Shown here: piece after piece, positions 1 to 11,480 of the stretch | Layout of the letters: every line of letters begins with the position of its first letter | Position numbering within the stretch: the first letter of the stretch is position 1 | Assembly: GCA_030374765.1 (NCBI GenBank) | Contig: JARGXX010000132.1 | Coordinates: 84,501-148,500, forward strand | Direction of reading: 5' to 3' | Origin: Agarophyton chilense | Lineage: Eukaryota; Rhodophyta; Florideophyceae; Gracilariales; Gracilariaceae | Length of the DNA stretch: 64,000 nucleotides | Position numbers and translations under genes: made by a program | Notes under the pieces: model-generated | The model's input: the letters and a program-made list of their open reading frames with translations, nothing else | The model's database searches: none | What the model was told of the DNA's origin: nothing

Positions 1-125
1 TTCATCTCTGATATCTTCTCGAGTACGTGTTTAAAAAAGTTATATGCATTCATCTAGATGCTTTCCCTTCGATTCTATTTGTTCATTCTAACCTCCTGCT
101 TTACGTCACTTCTGTCAGGAACATC

Positions 126-1559
126 ATGAGGGCCAGGAATCCGAACCACTTCACAGCTGATAGCGACATGAACTCGGAAATGCAAAGGAGCGTCTCGCTC
201 CAAGTGTCACAGCGAAATGGATTCGGCCCTGTGGCAGAGGGATCCGAAAAAAGGGCAGTACTGGCCGTTCAATCGAATACAACCGAAGGTAACATTCTTC
301 CGCGTAACTCTGTTCGCATACCGACCGCATCGAACCGGAGAAACATGAAAGCTAACGACCGGTCAGGGGTTCCAACAGGTACTGTGGTCTCTGCTCGCGC
401 AGGGATAAACCGCCTGTATCAGAAGCAAATGGGGAGGAGCATAGAGTTGTTTGACTCGAACTTTCCCATGTACTTGGAACTGGCAAACAGGATCAAGGAC
501 GATATCCGTCTATATCTGTACAAGAAGCTGAATCTGGAGCGTGGATTTCGCACGTACAAATCTGTTAGAATGGAGTTCCCGTCACATATTTCGGCTTTGA
601 AGAGGAAGCTGGAAGACAATTACCCGGCTTTAAGGGCGGCGCAGAGTGGGTGGGTCTCGAATGAAATCATCAAGGAAGCCATGCAACGGGACAAGAAGGC
701 TATGGCGGAGGTAGCAAAGAAAAAGGTGGCCATGGAAAAGAAGAAAGCGAACAATGAGACCGAGGAGAAAGACGTCAATGATAAGGGTGTAATGCGTACT
801 TTGAGGGCCGCACATCAGTATGAAAAAGCCACCTATATTGTAGAAACGTTAAAGGATGCAATGCCTACCCCAAACATCTGTACTACTGGCAGAAGAAATG
901 GTAGAGAAGGGAGCACTCAAAGAAGAGGCACTGTTGTTGCACATGAACAGGAGATGGCCAACCCTCTTTGTAATGTTCCCGTAAGGACTGAGGGCAAGGG
1001 GGCAAGGGGGAGAAGGCAAAAGTGTCTCAGTCGTGGAAAGAAACGGGTTTCACGGCCCTCCACTGTGGGAAGAAGTCGGAAGTGTGCTCGACAAGAGGTG
1101 CTAATGCCACCCACACTTGTGGAATATTCGGAAGAGGACGCCCAAGACTCTCATGAGCGCAAAGCCGCACGTGCCGAGAAGCAGCCAAGGAAAGATCCCG
1201 TTCACCACCGCAATTCCAAGAAAGCAGGATCCTCTTCCGAAAGTTCGAATATGTCTGCGGAGAACGACGACGATGAAGAGGAATGCAGTGAAGATGGTGT
1301 TTCTGATTCTGAAGGAGAAACTCGCTATCAAGAAAGAGCACCGTGGCGTTTCTCAAGCCAAGACATTGCGACATCCGACTCGGATGGGGAGGACGGCTTC
1401 TATTGGCGACAGCGGGAGAGGAAGTTCAGGTGCCGAAAGCAGAAGTCCTCGAACACCGCGCCGAAAAGAGCGGCGAGGAAAGTGTCCAATCAAGGGACGA
1501 AGAAAGAGTGTAAGAGATCGTTAAAGACTCCTCGCCGTTCTGATCACTCTGGGGTGTGA
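126..1559 (+). CDS. Unrecognised basic, charged protein (477 aa)
   Basis: I do not recognise this protein. The first in-frame ATG is at 126; the frame is open further upstream but only with a GTG, so 126 is taken as the start, and an upstream exon is possible. Residues about 100-190 look folded, with mixed hydrophobic and charged residues around an FDSNFPMYLELANRIKDD segment and a helical Lys/Glu-rich stretch. The C-terminal half is low-complexity, rich in Arg, Lys, Ser, Asp and Glu, with several bipartite basic clusters that could be nuclear localisation signals and an acidic patch (NDDDEEE). A nuclear or chromatin role is only a guess from composition. The long intact frame, with few stops over 1.4 kb in otherwise repeat-rich DNA, supports a real gene. 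Confidence 0.55.
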   Translation: MRARNPNHFTADSDMNSEMQRSVSLQVSQRNGFGPVAEGSEKRAVLAVQSNTTEGNILPRNSVRIPTASNRRNMKANDRSGVPTGTVVSARAGINRLYQKQMGRSIELFDSNFPMYLELANRIKDDIRLYLYKKLNLERGFRTYKSVRMEFPSHISALKRKLEDNYPALRAAQSGWVSNEIIKEAMQRDKKAMAEVAKKKVAMEKKKANNETEEKDVNDKGVMRTLRAAHQYEKATYIVETLKDAMPTPNICTTGRRNGREGSTQRRGTVVAHEQEMANPLCNVPVRTEGKGARGRRQKCLSRGKKRVSRPSTVGRSRKCARQEVLMPPTLVEYSEEDAQDSHERKAARAEKQPRKDPVHHRNSKKAGSSSESSNMSAENDDDEEECSEDGVSDSEGETRYQERAPWRFSSQDIATSDSDGEDGFYWRQRERKFRCRKQKSSNTAPKRAARKVSNQGTKKECKRSLKTPRRSDHSGV

Positions 1560-2521
1560 TGTTGACGATCTTTTTGTCAGATAAGTATATCTCTTTCACT
1601 TTCTGTTGTGCACTTCTTTCTCGACACTAACAATGTTAACATATCTGGATTGATTTAGTCTCTCTCAAGCATTTTATTGCTGGCGTCCAACGTGCCTTCT
1701 TCCCAGGATCACATAGAAGTTCTAACATGTAAAACCCATATTCTGGTTTGGTTGCGTATACCTAGTTGCGCGCTTTGGGTGTTCATGGGTCCCTTTTAAG
1801 AGTTTGGGGCCATGCTCGTGGCCGTCAAGGTCATGATTTGTGCTTTGTGCATGACATTATCTGTTTTTGACCCAGGCATGATCTACCATATAATAGGTTT
1901 TGTACTAAAATGGCAACAATTAAAGCCTCTACAGAACATGTGCTGGCTGCCTCACGGTGAGCTTTTGCACATTGTAGGTACTATTCTCGAACAGTTACGG
2001 TACTGCCTTGGTAGTGCTCGAGGACTTACTTCGAACACTACTTGGCCACATCTTTACATATTTTCGTAGATACTACCAAGGCTGATAATGCACAGAAAAT
2101 CTACTAAAGTAGCTCGACATATGTCCGAAGAAGGGCCTTAGTTGCCCATTTTTCGGACCTACTACGCCATGCTGTATATGGCCATTCCTCGGACATTTTT
2201 AACGGCATTTTAGTGCTTAAATTTCGGCAATGTTCTGGCAGATTTCGGGATATGAAAATGTGAAGTTTTTCGATGGGTTCTCGGCAATTTTGAGGACATT
2301 ATTGGTACTGGCAGATGTTTGACAGGGCACAGAAACGTCTCGTCGCGAAACTGCACGGTCGTATGACGGAGATGGAAACTTCGGAAGCCAGACGATGGCG
2401 TCCGCGCTTCGGGTTGGAGCACGGCGAGCCTTTGACCTTGCTATGTGCTGCAAGTAGCCAGGATGCTCTTGATCCCATCATACCGATCCTTGCCTCCCAA
2501 ACGAAAGGTTTTTTCTGCTTA
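1560..2521. other. Intergenic, no gene seen
   Basis: AT-leaning sequence between two convergent ORFs. Only short ORFs without recognisable motifs occur on either strand, and I see no structured RNA or repeat boundary. Confidence 0.5.
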
Positions 2522-3100
2522 TTAGCCATCATACATCACCCTACTTCTCGACGCACGACCTCCGACTACCTGACTGTACTCCATTCCGTAAGTATGCATA
2601 TCTATGCGGCACAATACGTTAGAGCCATGCTCCAGAGCATAAAATTGGCCCTTAGCATCATCACGACCTCCTCTCGACAACCACACCTTCTCGATCATCC
2701 AATCGTTGTTCTCAATTCTAATATCAGGATATTCGTCAGCTTCCAAGGCCTCTGTAAGGTCCAATAGGACCAGCATCACCTCCTTTAACTGAGTGCCAAG
2801 ACGCTGCCGGATGAAATGCGTTATCATGCGCCAGAGCCAAATAATGGCTTCGTTTTGGCTAGATCGCACGAGGTTGTTGCTGCCTTCGAATGTAATTGCG
2901 TAGGTTCTTCGCACGCCGCGCTGTTGTTTGAAACAAAGAAGCTTGACAATATGCTTGTTCAGGTATTGGTCAAGATATGTTTCGCTTGTAATCCTCTCCG
3001 CTTTGCCACCGCGAGGGCGCCGGGCGGCTTTTCCGCCATCAGATTTGCGATAAGTCTGCTTAGTAAGAGCCAAAGATGGATTCACCTGAGCGGAAGTCAT
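2522..3100 (-). CDS. ORF with histone H3-like N-terminal tail (192 aa)
   Basis: The ORF starts with ATG at 3100. After ten residues comes ALTKQTYRKSDGGKAAR, which matches the canonical H3 tail ARTKQTARKSTGGKAPR at 13 of 17 positions and keeps the equivalents of K4, K9, S10 and K14. The differences are R2 to L, A7 to Y, T11 to D and P16 to A. The codon just before the tail is TTG, in the place of an H3 initiator ATG, which suggests descent from the 5' end of an H3 gene. The remaining roughly 165 residues do not read as an H3 histone fold and I do not recognise them. This could be an expressed H3-tail mimic, a rearranged or exapted histone fragment, or a decaying pseudogene. Neighbours give no hint: a retrotransposon lies about 1.1 kb away. 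Confidence 0.5.
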   Translation of the reverse strand: MTSAQVNPSLALTKQTYRKSDGGKAARRPRGGKAERITSETYLDQYLNKHIVKLLCFKQQRGVRRTYAITFEGSNNLVRSSQNEAIIWLWRMITHFIRQRLGTQLKEVMLVLLDLTEALEADEYPDIRIENNDWMIEKVWLSRGGRDDAKGQFYALEHGSNVLCRIDMHTYGMEYSQVVGGRASRSRVMYDG

Positions 3101-4224
3101 CCACGCTGTTCAGAGAGAGGTGACACGTCTTATTTCTCGTCAAGGTTTTACAAATATAGATGAAAGCATTGAATTCGAAAATTTGGCGTTTTGGTGCGTT
3201 CGCGGTGCTCAAAACGAAAAAAGAGGGGTAATCGCAAAACTCTGAGGGCACGAAGAAGAGATATGCTGAGATACCTTGACCGCGTGGACGATGCGCGAGA
3301 ATTTTTTGCGCTTATGGTCAGAAAGCGAGTTGTTGAGCATTTGGCCGCCTTCCAAAAATCAAGTTTTATTGTATCGCGCCAAGGCGGGGTGTGTGCAAAA
3401 CACGATTGCCAAATGGCACAATACCGACGGCGCTGCATACTACACCTCACCGTTGCTCCGCCCCGAGACACTGGGAATGGAGAGGACAAGGAGGGACACC
3501 AGGTGCCGGCTCAATCTTCCCTGATTTCACCTCGCACCTAACAAGTGCATACTACACTTCAGACCAACAGCGTTCCTAATCTGCATATGACTGCGTACCA
3601 TACCCAGACATGCAGAAATTCAGAAACGCAGGTACGCAGCTTTTTCCAAACTGGCTAAACCTGTCTCGGGGCTTTGCATGTGCCCAATTATTGCTCCGTC
3701 ATACGTGGTCGAGTTTTCTTATGAAAGTAGCGTATTCCTGAAATGAAACGCAACGCGTTCAATCACCATTATCGTTATCGGAAACTATTTGGTTTGCTTT
3801 CAATTGTTGTATGGCTCCCGAAAATATAAAACTTATCGGATGGGGAGTGTTCTGATTGCTCAAATTTCACATGCACAGCAGCTGATAATCAAAATGACAA
3901 ACTGAAAAGAAATCCAGACGGTGTTAGGATGCAATATCTCGAGATCGAGGATTTAGACAGTTGAAATAAATGAAGGAAACAAGAGAAATAGCATGCTTAA
4001 GCATCTCGGTAACGTGCCTGGTACTGCTGTGATGCACCATTGAAGTTTTCTATGATCAGCTTACTTATTAAGAACAAAGATTCTTTCGATGAAGATCCAC
4101 CAGCCGTCTTGCCATTCGAAGAATTATGAAATGCCGTGATGGCGTTAACAAGTTCTGTTGATGGTGAAGATGGCCTTCATGGCGAGAAAACTCGCTCGAT
4201 AGTATGTCCATGTCTCTTGTAGCC
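3101..4224. other. Intergenic flank of the retrotransposon
   Basis: Several short overlapping ORFs occur at 3148-3579, on both strands, without motifs, and they look spurious. The rest is AT-rich. The last five bases (4220-4224, TAGCC) nearly match the five bases after the element (12867-12871, TAACC). Confidence 0.4.
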
Positions 4225-4833
4225 TGTCGTATAGTGGCAGAAGGTTTGACCTTTGAGGTTATCGATATACTACACTGACCTTGTAGGTGATGGATGCGAG
4301 GGATCACCGGCCATGCAGCTCCGGCCGAGCTACCATCTAGGTGTTGTCAGCCACGTGTAGTGTTGACATGTACCTTCTGGTTGAGTCATTGTTAGTAATT
4401 GTAATTGTAATTATACTTATTTTTGTACAGTAGTGGAGTGGCCACCTGGCACTGTAGCCAGAGCTGGCCAGATCTCTGACACTAAGTCAGAGACCGTGCC
4501 TTGCTGGCGCCTTCCGGGTGATCTGGAGAGTGCAGTCTACTGCATATAGGGAACAGCACCTCCCACATCCTAATTTGATAAAGACAAGCACCACTTGGGT
4601 CACGACTATACCTTTTGGGTCATTGTTTCTCAACTACCACACAGGCTTTCCCGCGCGTCGACGCTTACCATCGTTCACCTACACGGTATAGGCTTGTTGC
4701 CTCGCCGTTTGACCCTGCGATTTTTCACGGTGCCCTGTTACCATCAAGGTTTATTACGTCTACCTTCTAAGGTTGAGCGTCACCACGCTCCCGAGACAAG
4801 ACAGTAGCATACCCCAGAGGTGATTGTACGACA
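4225..4833 (+). repeat. 5' LTR (609 bp)
   Basis: A direct repeat of 12223-12866 with scattered substitutions. It begins TG and ends CA. A 25-base stretch and a short AGGAGCATACA-type duplication present in the 3' copy are absent here. Short ORFs inside it are by-products of the repeat. Confidence 0.93.
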
Positions 4834-4836
4834 TTT

Positions 4837-4852
4837 TGGTCTCCCGACTTAG
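4837..4852 (+). other. Candidate primer binding site
   Basis: Three bases after the 5' LTR a run begins TGGTCTCCCGACTTAG. The TGG start fits pairing with a tRNA CCA 3' end. I could not assign the tRNA. Confidence 0.45.
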
Positions 4853-5277
4853 AAAGTATTTTTAGATTTCGTCGTACCTTCACGGTTCACACGAGATTCC
4901 GAGAACGATTGGACACTGGTACACCTATTTGGTTTCAAGAAATCCCGCAAAGCAATACAGGATACTACCATTGGTCACAAATGGAACGACCTAAAAGGAA
5001 TACGCGTGTTGTGAGCGCCCCGCCAAGCTATAAAGGTCTTAAAATAGCCCCATCGGCTCAACGGATTCTGGAAAACCCCTAGGAGCTGCTCCAGCACCCT
5101 CGGAACAAAACCGTAAAGGTACATAATCCGCCGCCCATGGTAACGGAACCTCAAAGATAATTACCAATTGAGGTTGCAGCGGAGGAGCTATGGCCTCAGC
5201 TCGAAGAGCGATCGAAAGCGCTCGTCAACCTCGCGGTCGAGGATACATTAACCGTAAAAGAGAATTCGGATACCCGG

Positions 5278-7191
5278 ATGGTTCCGCCCTCAATGGACGT
5301 CGATGCATTTATCCGTATTGTGGTTGACCGAGCAGCTCAAGAGCTATCGGAAAGGATACCTGAAATGGTGAAACAGTATCTCCTTACAAATGCTAGGGAG
5401 CATGTTTACAGCGCTGTGCAGGACCTTTGGGTTTCCGAGGGATTCGCAGAATCCCGACCTACACAGGTAAACATCGCAAAGCGCACTCCACAACGGTTCC
5501 AAATGGGTCATTCCACCGATTCCAAACACTTTCCTACTGTTGGTGAGTACCTACAAAGTCCAAGGCAGAGTCAAAAGGTCCCGGGGAAGATAGGTCTCCA
5601 AGACATTTATCTGCCTCCAATTACTGGTTTCGTTCAAAAGGATACCCATGGAGGTGGTCCCAAGGACGATCCGTCTGACTCGTTGTATGAGCGACGAAGA
5701 AACCGAAAAGGGACGAAGCGGAGGACCAAGAGGGGAAAGAATCGAGAGGATGATTCAGACCCCGACTCGTCAGAATCCAGTTCCGATACGAGTTCATCGT
5801 CGGATGATGACCGTAAAGTTAAGAAGAAGAAGAAACCGAACAGGTCGACGAAGAAGTGGTCGAAAAAGAACCGAAAGGGTAAAAAGGGATACAATGAGTC
5901 GCCCGACTCTGAGTCGGACACCAAAATGGACCTGGATGTGCACCAACCGTTGAACGATATGTTCACAAAAGCCGTTGATTACAGGACTTATCGGTTGATC
6001 AACAAGTCTTCTGAATACACCCAAGAGGTTGCTCAGAAGATTACTAAGCACCATAAGAAGCTCAGCTTCCAAATGGGTGACACAACCTTCAATGGTACGG
6101 ATCATATTGCGGTGATTTAGTTTTTACAGATGTTCAAGCTTGCATGTGACCAAAATGGATTTTCCGAGGGCGCTGCTATGTGGTTATTTTAGTTTTACCT
6201 GGAAGGACAAGCATACTGCTTGCTGCAGTGTAGGCTCCGCGGCAATACCTTAGCGATGGAAGAGGATGGCACAGAGATGTTGGAGTCGTACCCAGAGGTG
6301 GTCGATTTCCTTTTGGAAACATACGCCACCGATGAGGTTATCCAAGAGGCTTACTCGGAAGTCCTCGCTTAACATCAAAGGTCTGGCCAAACCGAATCGG
6401 AGTTTTCCCTCGCGCTTTGGAATCTGGCAACCCGTTGTGGTAATGTGTTCACTACCTCTAGGTTAAAGTCGCTATTTGCCGACAATGTAGACAAAGCGAT
6501 CCGTTCCCAGGTATGCAACTCTCTGGCCACTAGCCGAAAGGTAGAATACAATGGGCTGGCTTGATACTCCCAGGGCCTTGGAGATACCCTTCGGCTGGGA
6601 AAGAAACCAGCCATGCCTCCAACCTCGAAGGAGAAACCGAAAAGGTCGGTCTTGGAAATTGAAGACACCACAACCTCAGAGGGTAGCTCGCACCTCGAAG
6701 TATCTAAAGGGACCCCTATCCCCTTGGTAGCGACCCAGGGGCGGTTCTCGAAACCTTTGACGGTAGGAAATTTGTCGTCAATGCGTACACGAAACTCGGT
6801 ACAATCGTCGCCGAGTGCGGTGAGCTCGCATAGGATGCAGGGAGTGAGCTCTTATAACTCTCCACCCACATCCTACGCCACTGCTCCTACCAACCAGGTT
6901 TCGAAGCCCTCCTCGATGGTAACGCGAGACCCCCAGACTGGAGGCCTCGTTTGCTGGTTCTGCCTGGCGACAGACCATTTGGCAAACAATTGCGCTACCT
7001 TACCTCCAGGGATGAGAGACCAGCTGATTCAGGCTCGCCTGCAGAATCACCAACGCCTCTATGGGTCTTCAACGCAAGCACGAAATAGGTTGCAACCCCG
7101 TACACCGGTAAAGGTCAATACCATCGAGGAAACACCAAACTTGGACTCAACCCCTCCCGTACAGGAGGAAAACACTGAACGGTTGACGTAA
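5278..7191 (+). pseudogene. gag: Retrotransposon gag, four in-frame stops
   Basis: One reading frame carries gag throughout. The first 280 codons (5278-6120) are open, then stops fall at 6118 (TAG), 6190 (TAG), 6370 (TAA) and 6562 (TGA), with Gag-like sequence continuing between them. The section from 6613 is open to 7191. It includes a CCHC zinc knuckle, CWFCLATDHLANNC (C-x2-C-x4-H-x4-C), typical of nucleocapsid binding to RNA. A Lys/Ser/Asp-rich low-complexity stretch lies at 5690-5930. The stop codon TAA overlaps the ATG of the next ORF as TAATG. Confidence 0.85.
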
Positions 7192-7667
7192 TGGCCGAAA
7201 CCAATCTGCAATTGGAAGGCCAATCGATACCCAGAACCTTGAAGGTGGAAGAGAACACGTTCCAACCAGGTCTGGTTTGTCATATGAAGTACAATAACTA
7301 TAAAGTACGTGCTTCAATGTGTTTCCCCGATCGCCTTGCGGTTCCGGTCACCTGCGTGTTGGATACGCGGGCCGTCTCAAACGTCCTGAACTCTTGCGTC
7401 ATACCTGAGGCGGTACTTCGGAACTTGAGCCGACCTCCCGACAACAACACGCAGGTGGATGCAAATGAGCGCCCATTAAACCTTCGAGGTATGCTCACCA
7501 CTGTGGTGAAGCTCGGACACCTCAAAGTAAGACTGCAATTCTTTGTATTTGACCGTTTACGAACAGACTGCCTACTAGGTACGATCTTCATTGACAGACA
7601 TGTCAAAGAAACCTTCCTGGTTCCCGTACCGTTGCCCTACGTCACGGGGGATGATTTGCCATTTTAG
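7191..7667 (+). pseudogene. pol: Retrotransposon aspartic protease region of pol
   Basis: An ORF of 158 codons in the -1 frame relative to gag, beginning with an ATG that shares one base with the gag stop. It has the retropepsin layout: LDTRAVSNVL stands where the active-site DTG is expected, with Gly changed to Arg, and a later RTDCLLG segment matches the usual DxLLG strand. The DTR change and the TAG at 7665 would inactivate it. Related sequence continues in another frame at 7742-8020, a linker before the RT, so at least one frameshift separates them. Confidence 0.75.
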
Positions 7668-7964
7668 GTAATACGGAAACCAAACGGGGATGGTCCTTCA
7701 AACCGAAGAAGAGGATATCCACCGAAACAGTCTCCAACAAAGTGCGCATTACCAAACAGGTTGTTATCCCGCCAATGCACCAAATATTGGTACCGGTGTC
7801 GTGTGAGACCCCCGGGCTGGTCATATTACAAAACCAGCCGAGGTTAGCACATCGACACCTCACCTTGATGGCCAACGGGAATGTCGACTACATCCCAAAT
7901 CAACCCTTTAAGGTGTGTCTCAGCAACTTCAGCAGTAACAACGTGAGGTTGCCAAAAAATACCA

Positions 7965-9218
7965 ATGTTGGCATCGCACTACCGGCACCACAAGGGGGTC
8001 TTCACCGTAGCTCACACTGATCTCGGCCAGGTCGCCTTCAATAAGGAAGGGGGGTGCGCAAATGCGTCCACAACCACAAAGGTATCGATAAACACCAACT
8101 TGGAATCAAAGCTAACCGATAAGGTATCGGTAGACAAAGAAGAGGAACCTGACCCTGAGAGGCAATGGCAAGATACAGTCCAGATCGGTGAACAAAACAG
8201 CGAACTGCAGGGCCGTATTCTTGACATTCTGGAGGAGTTTGAAACCATGTGGTCAGGCCATCTGGGCCAAATAAAGGTCATACAGCATCGCATCGAGCTT
8301 CTCCCTGACTCCAAGCCGATTTATCAGCAATCATACTGTGCAGGTCCGAAGGCGAGAGAAGTAGAACTCAAAGAAGTGGAGCGAATGATCCAAGAATGTG
8401 TAATTGAACCAGCCAACTCAAATTGGGCTAGTCCCGTGGTTCTGGTTCAGAAGAAAGGAGATAACCGTACGAGGTTCTGTATGGACTACAGGAGGCTCAA
8501 TAGCGTGACCGTCAGGGATTTGTACCCGATACCTAGAATGGATGAGTGCATCGACTGCTTGGGAGATGCGCAGATATTTACCACGTTGGATGCCAATTGT
8601 GATTATTGGCAGGTACCTGTAGGTGATAAAGATCGAGACAAAACGACCTTCACGTGCCGTGCAGGGTGGTTTCGCTCCACGCGGATGCCGTTCGGGTTGC
8701 GCAATGCCCCAGCCACCTTTCAAACAGCTCTAGACATCATTCTTTCGAAGGTTAAATGGACAACCGCCTTGGTATACATCGATGATGTAATCATCTATTC
8801 CAGATCGGTAGAAGAGCATTTTGCACACGTAAGCACCGTACTAACCCTCCTAGCTGAGGCGAGGGTGACGCTAAAGCTACGCAAATGCGTCTTCTTTACC
8901 AGAACGGTCGAATACCTGGGCCACATCATAGGCCCTGGTACCCTAGAGGTTGCGCCGAGCAACATTAAAGCCGTACAGGAGGTCAATTTGCCACGATCCC
9001 AGACAGACGTACGATCCGTTGTAGGTTTATGTAACGTCTATCGTCGCTTCGTGAAGGATTTCGCGAAAATAGCGGCTCCCCTCAACAAGAAGCTCCAGAA
9101 AGGTGAACCTGAACGGTTTGAGAATCTATCGAGTGACGAAATGCATACCTTTGAGGAATTGAAACGAGCGCTGTTGTCGCAGCCAATCTTAGCGTTACCG
9201 AAAACAGTTCTACCGTAG
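7965..9218 (+). pseudogene. pol: Retrotransposon reverse transcriptase region of pol
   Basis: 417 codons with the Ty3/gypsy RT core: the ASPVVLVQKK and RFCMDYRRLN region, TLDANCDYWQV (usually TLDLxSGYWQ), MPFGLRNAPATFQ, the catalytic YIDDVIIYS with both Asp residues, and the thumb motif EYLGHII. It copies element RNA into DNA. The frame is the same as the protease ORF. A TAG at 9216 separates it from RNase H, which resumes in the same frame within 50 bases. Confidence 0.9.
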
Positions 9219-9263
9219 ACTCTGGATACAGATGCATCCCATGCCCAAATTGGTAGTTGTCTC

Positions 9264-10025
9264 ATGCAGGAGCAGCACAGCGGAGACAAATTACCTATGG
9301 AATACTGGAGCCATCCTATGAATGAGGCAGAGCAGAACTACACGGTCACCGAGAAGGAATGTCTAGCAGTAGTGTGGAGCATGTTGATGCTCCGTACATA
9401 CCTTTATGGTGATCGCTCTACTTTGCACACGGACCACGACGCCTTGAGGTGGATCCTCGGACTCGCAGATGCGTCTGGTAGACTTGCCCGTTGGAGGTTG
9501 AGACTGTCGGAGTTTGAATACGACGTACAGTACCGTCCAGGAACCAAGCACAACATAGCTGACGCTATGTCACGCTTGAACACCTCAGGGTTAGAGACAG
9601 AACCGGTGGACGATGATATCCCTTGCTTTTTGGTGTCATCAAACCAAAATGGTACCGGCGAACACCTAGAAGAATGCTGGGACTTATCTGAAGAAGGTGC
9701 CTTGCGGAACACCGACATTGCAACGCAGATACTGACCCTAGAGGAGACGAACGTCATGCCCGTAACCCAAGAGGAATTTCTACAAGAACAGGCCCCGGAT
9801 GCGTACTGCAGAACCCTGGCTGACAAAATTGGTTTCTATGGATCACCATTCGATGTGGGCCACAATGGGTACATCATGAGAAGCTCAACCTTGGATGGTA
9901 GCCTTCAAAAAGAGGTTCCGAAGGCGCTGCGCCCGAGAGTCTTGTATCTCGTGCACTACAAGCGACTATCGGGACACCCCGGTCTCACCAGGATGTATTA
10001 CAGCTTGAGGCAACAGTTCTATTGA
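9264..10025 (+). pseudogene. pol: Retrotransposon RNase H and integrase zinc-binding region
   Basis: The first half is Ty3/gypsy RNase H, with the NYTVTEKECLAVVW segment, TDHDALRWIL and the PGTKHNIADAMSRL end. The last part is the start of the integrase HHCC domain (SGHPGLTRMYYSLRQQFY). The terminating TGA at 10023 stands exactly where the conserved Trp of the FYWP motif is expected, so it is most likely a TGG-to-TGA mutation. The reading continues in the same frame with a DVYTFVGQCESF segment. Confidence 0.88.
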
Positions 10026-10603
10026 CCTCATACGGCCCATGATGTCTATACCTTTGTAGGTCAATGCGAATCCTTTGTTCGTACCAGTGGTGGTATTCGA
10101 AAGCATCGAAAGTATCTCAAGCTGTTTCCAGCAGCGTGTCCGCTGGAGTTTGTTGCGATAGACCTTCTAGGACACTTCCCAAGACCAAAAACGGGTATCA
10201 GCACATTCTAGTGATCACCGACAGGTTCTCGAAGCTCACGATAGCGATACCTTTGAAGGAGACAAAGTCAACAACGCTGGCGATCGCGTTCCTCAACAAT
10301 AGGGTCTACCCGTTTGGTGCACCACTGTACCGACTTGACGATAATGGTTCAAACCTGGCATCAAAATTCTTTGGAGCAGTCTGTAACCTCTTGGGTATCA
10401 AGTACTATTTCACTACTGCCTACCACCCGCAGACGAGCGGACAGGTCGAGCGCTTTAACCACACATTTGTATCAAGGCTACGATACAATATGGAAGAGCA
10501 CCAAACTGGGTGGGATGAGCTGGTGCAACCGCTCACCTACTGCTATAACCTTCAGGTACACCAGTCAACGCAGACCACTCCCTTTGATTTGGTTCTTTCG
10601 TGA
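10026..10603 (+). pseudogene. pol: Retrotransposon integrase catalytic core
   Basis: The core begins in the RNase H frame (EFVAIDLLGHFPRPKTG, first catalytic Asp) and shifts by one base near 10190. In the new frame it reads ITDRFSKLT, then LDDNG (second Asp) and TSGQVERFN (Glu), completing the DDE triad. It inserts element DNA into the host genome. The frameshift and upstream stop make this copy inactive. Confidence 0.85.
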
Positions 10604-10694
10604 CACTTCCCAGGTATTGTAGTGCAGGGAGATCATACCACCAGCACTGCAGCTGGCGCACTGATCCCTTCCACAAGTCAAGCAAAATACCCTT

Positions 10695-11480
10695 GTGAGG
10701 TTGAGGAGGGCTTTCAAACATGCAGAGAGCCGTCTCACTGCAGCCCAGAATCGGTACAAGGCCGACTACGACCGTAGGGTAACCAAAGTGGTCTCTTTAT
10801 CTTCGGGACAATATGTCTACATAGACAAACCACCTTCAGGTAAAAGACCACGACCGCGTGATGAAGCGGACGATGAAGCTATTGACAGAGATATCAATTC
10901 GAAGCTTCTACCCAAATCAGTGGGACCTTATAAGGTATTGAATGCATCAGACCACACCGTTTCGGTTGTACAAGATGGTATACCGAATACGATATCAATT
11001 GACCGTATTACGGTAGCACCTGAAACGGTTCAACATTGCATTGAAGCAGGCACCTCAGCCCAAGAGCCCAGAGCTGTAGCTCTGCGCACTCAACCCTTGG
11101 AGGACTTCACCCCAATTGAGGTGAACGATGACCTTCAACGTGATGATCCGGATTACAACCCTCTAACAGAGACGGAAATTGAACCTCACACGGTAACAGC
11201 GGGAGCTCCCGACCCGGCTCCGACACCCGAAGCTTCCAACTCGGAACATATGAACCCTCGAGGTAGCGCTTCCCCGAATGATCAGGACCAAACCTCAGAG
11301 AAGTTTCCCGTTGACCGTCTGGTAGGCCACACGCGAACCTTCAATGGTCTGAAGTACACCGTAAGGTGGTGCAGCTGGGGGCCAGAAGGGGACACCCTCG
11401 AACCCCCAGCCGCAATACCCCCACACTTCCGTATCAAGTATTGGCGCCGTTGCAAGGAGCCGATGCCTGCAGACGGCTAA
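10695..11480 (+). pseudogene. pol: Integrase C-terminal region with chromodomain
   Basis: The first roughly 100 residues resemble the integrase C-terminal beta-barrel region (YKADYDRRV, GQYVYID, VGPYKVL). A Pro/Glu/Asp-rich linker follows. Residues about 205-255 form a chromodomain-like unit: VDRLVGHTRTFNGLKYTVRW, then CSWGPEGDTLEP. In chromoviruses this domain reads histone marks and steers integration into heterochromatin; whether it binds here is inference. The frame matches the RT frame, not the frame-shifted integrase core. Confidence 0.8.

Noticed and set aside
4595-4807. 70-codon ORF inside the LTR
   Set aside because: Present in both LTRs as a repeat by-product, with no motif.
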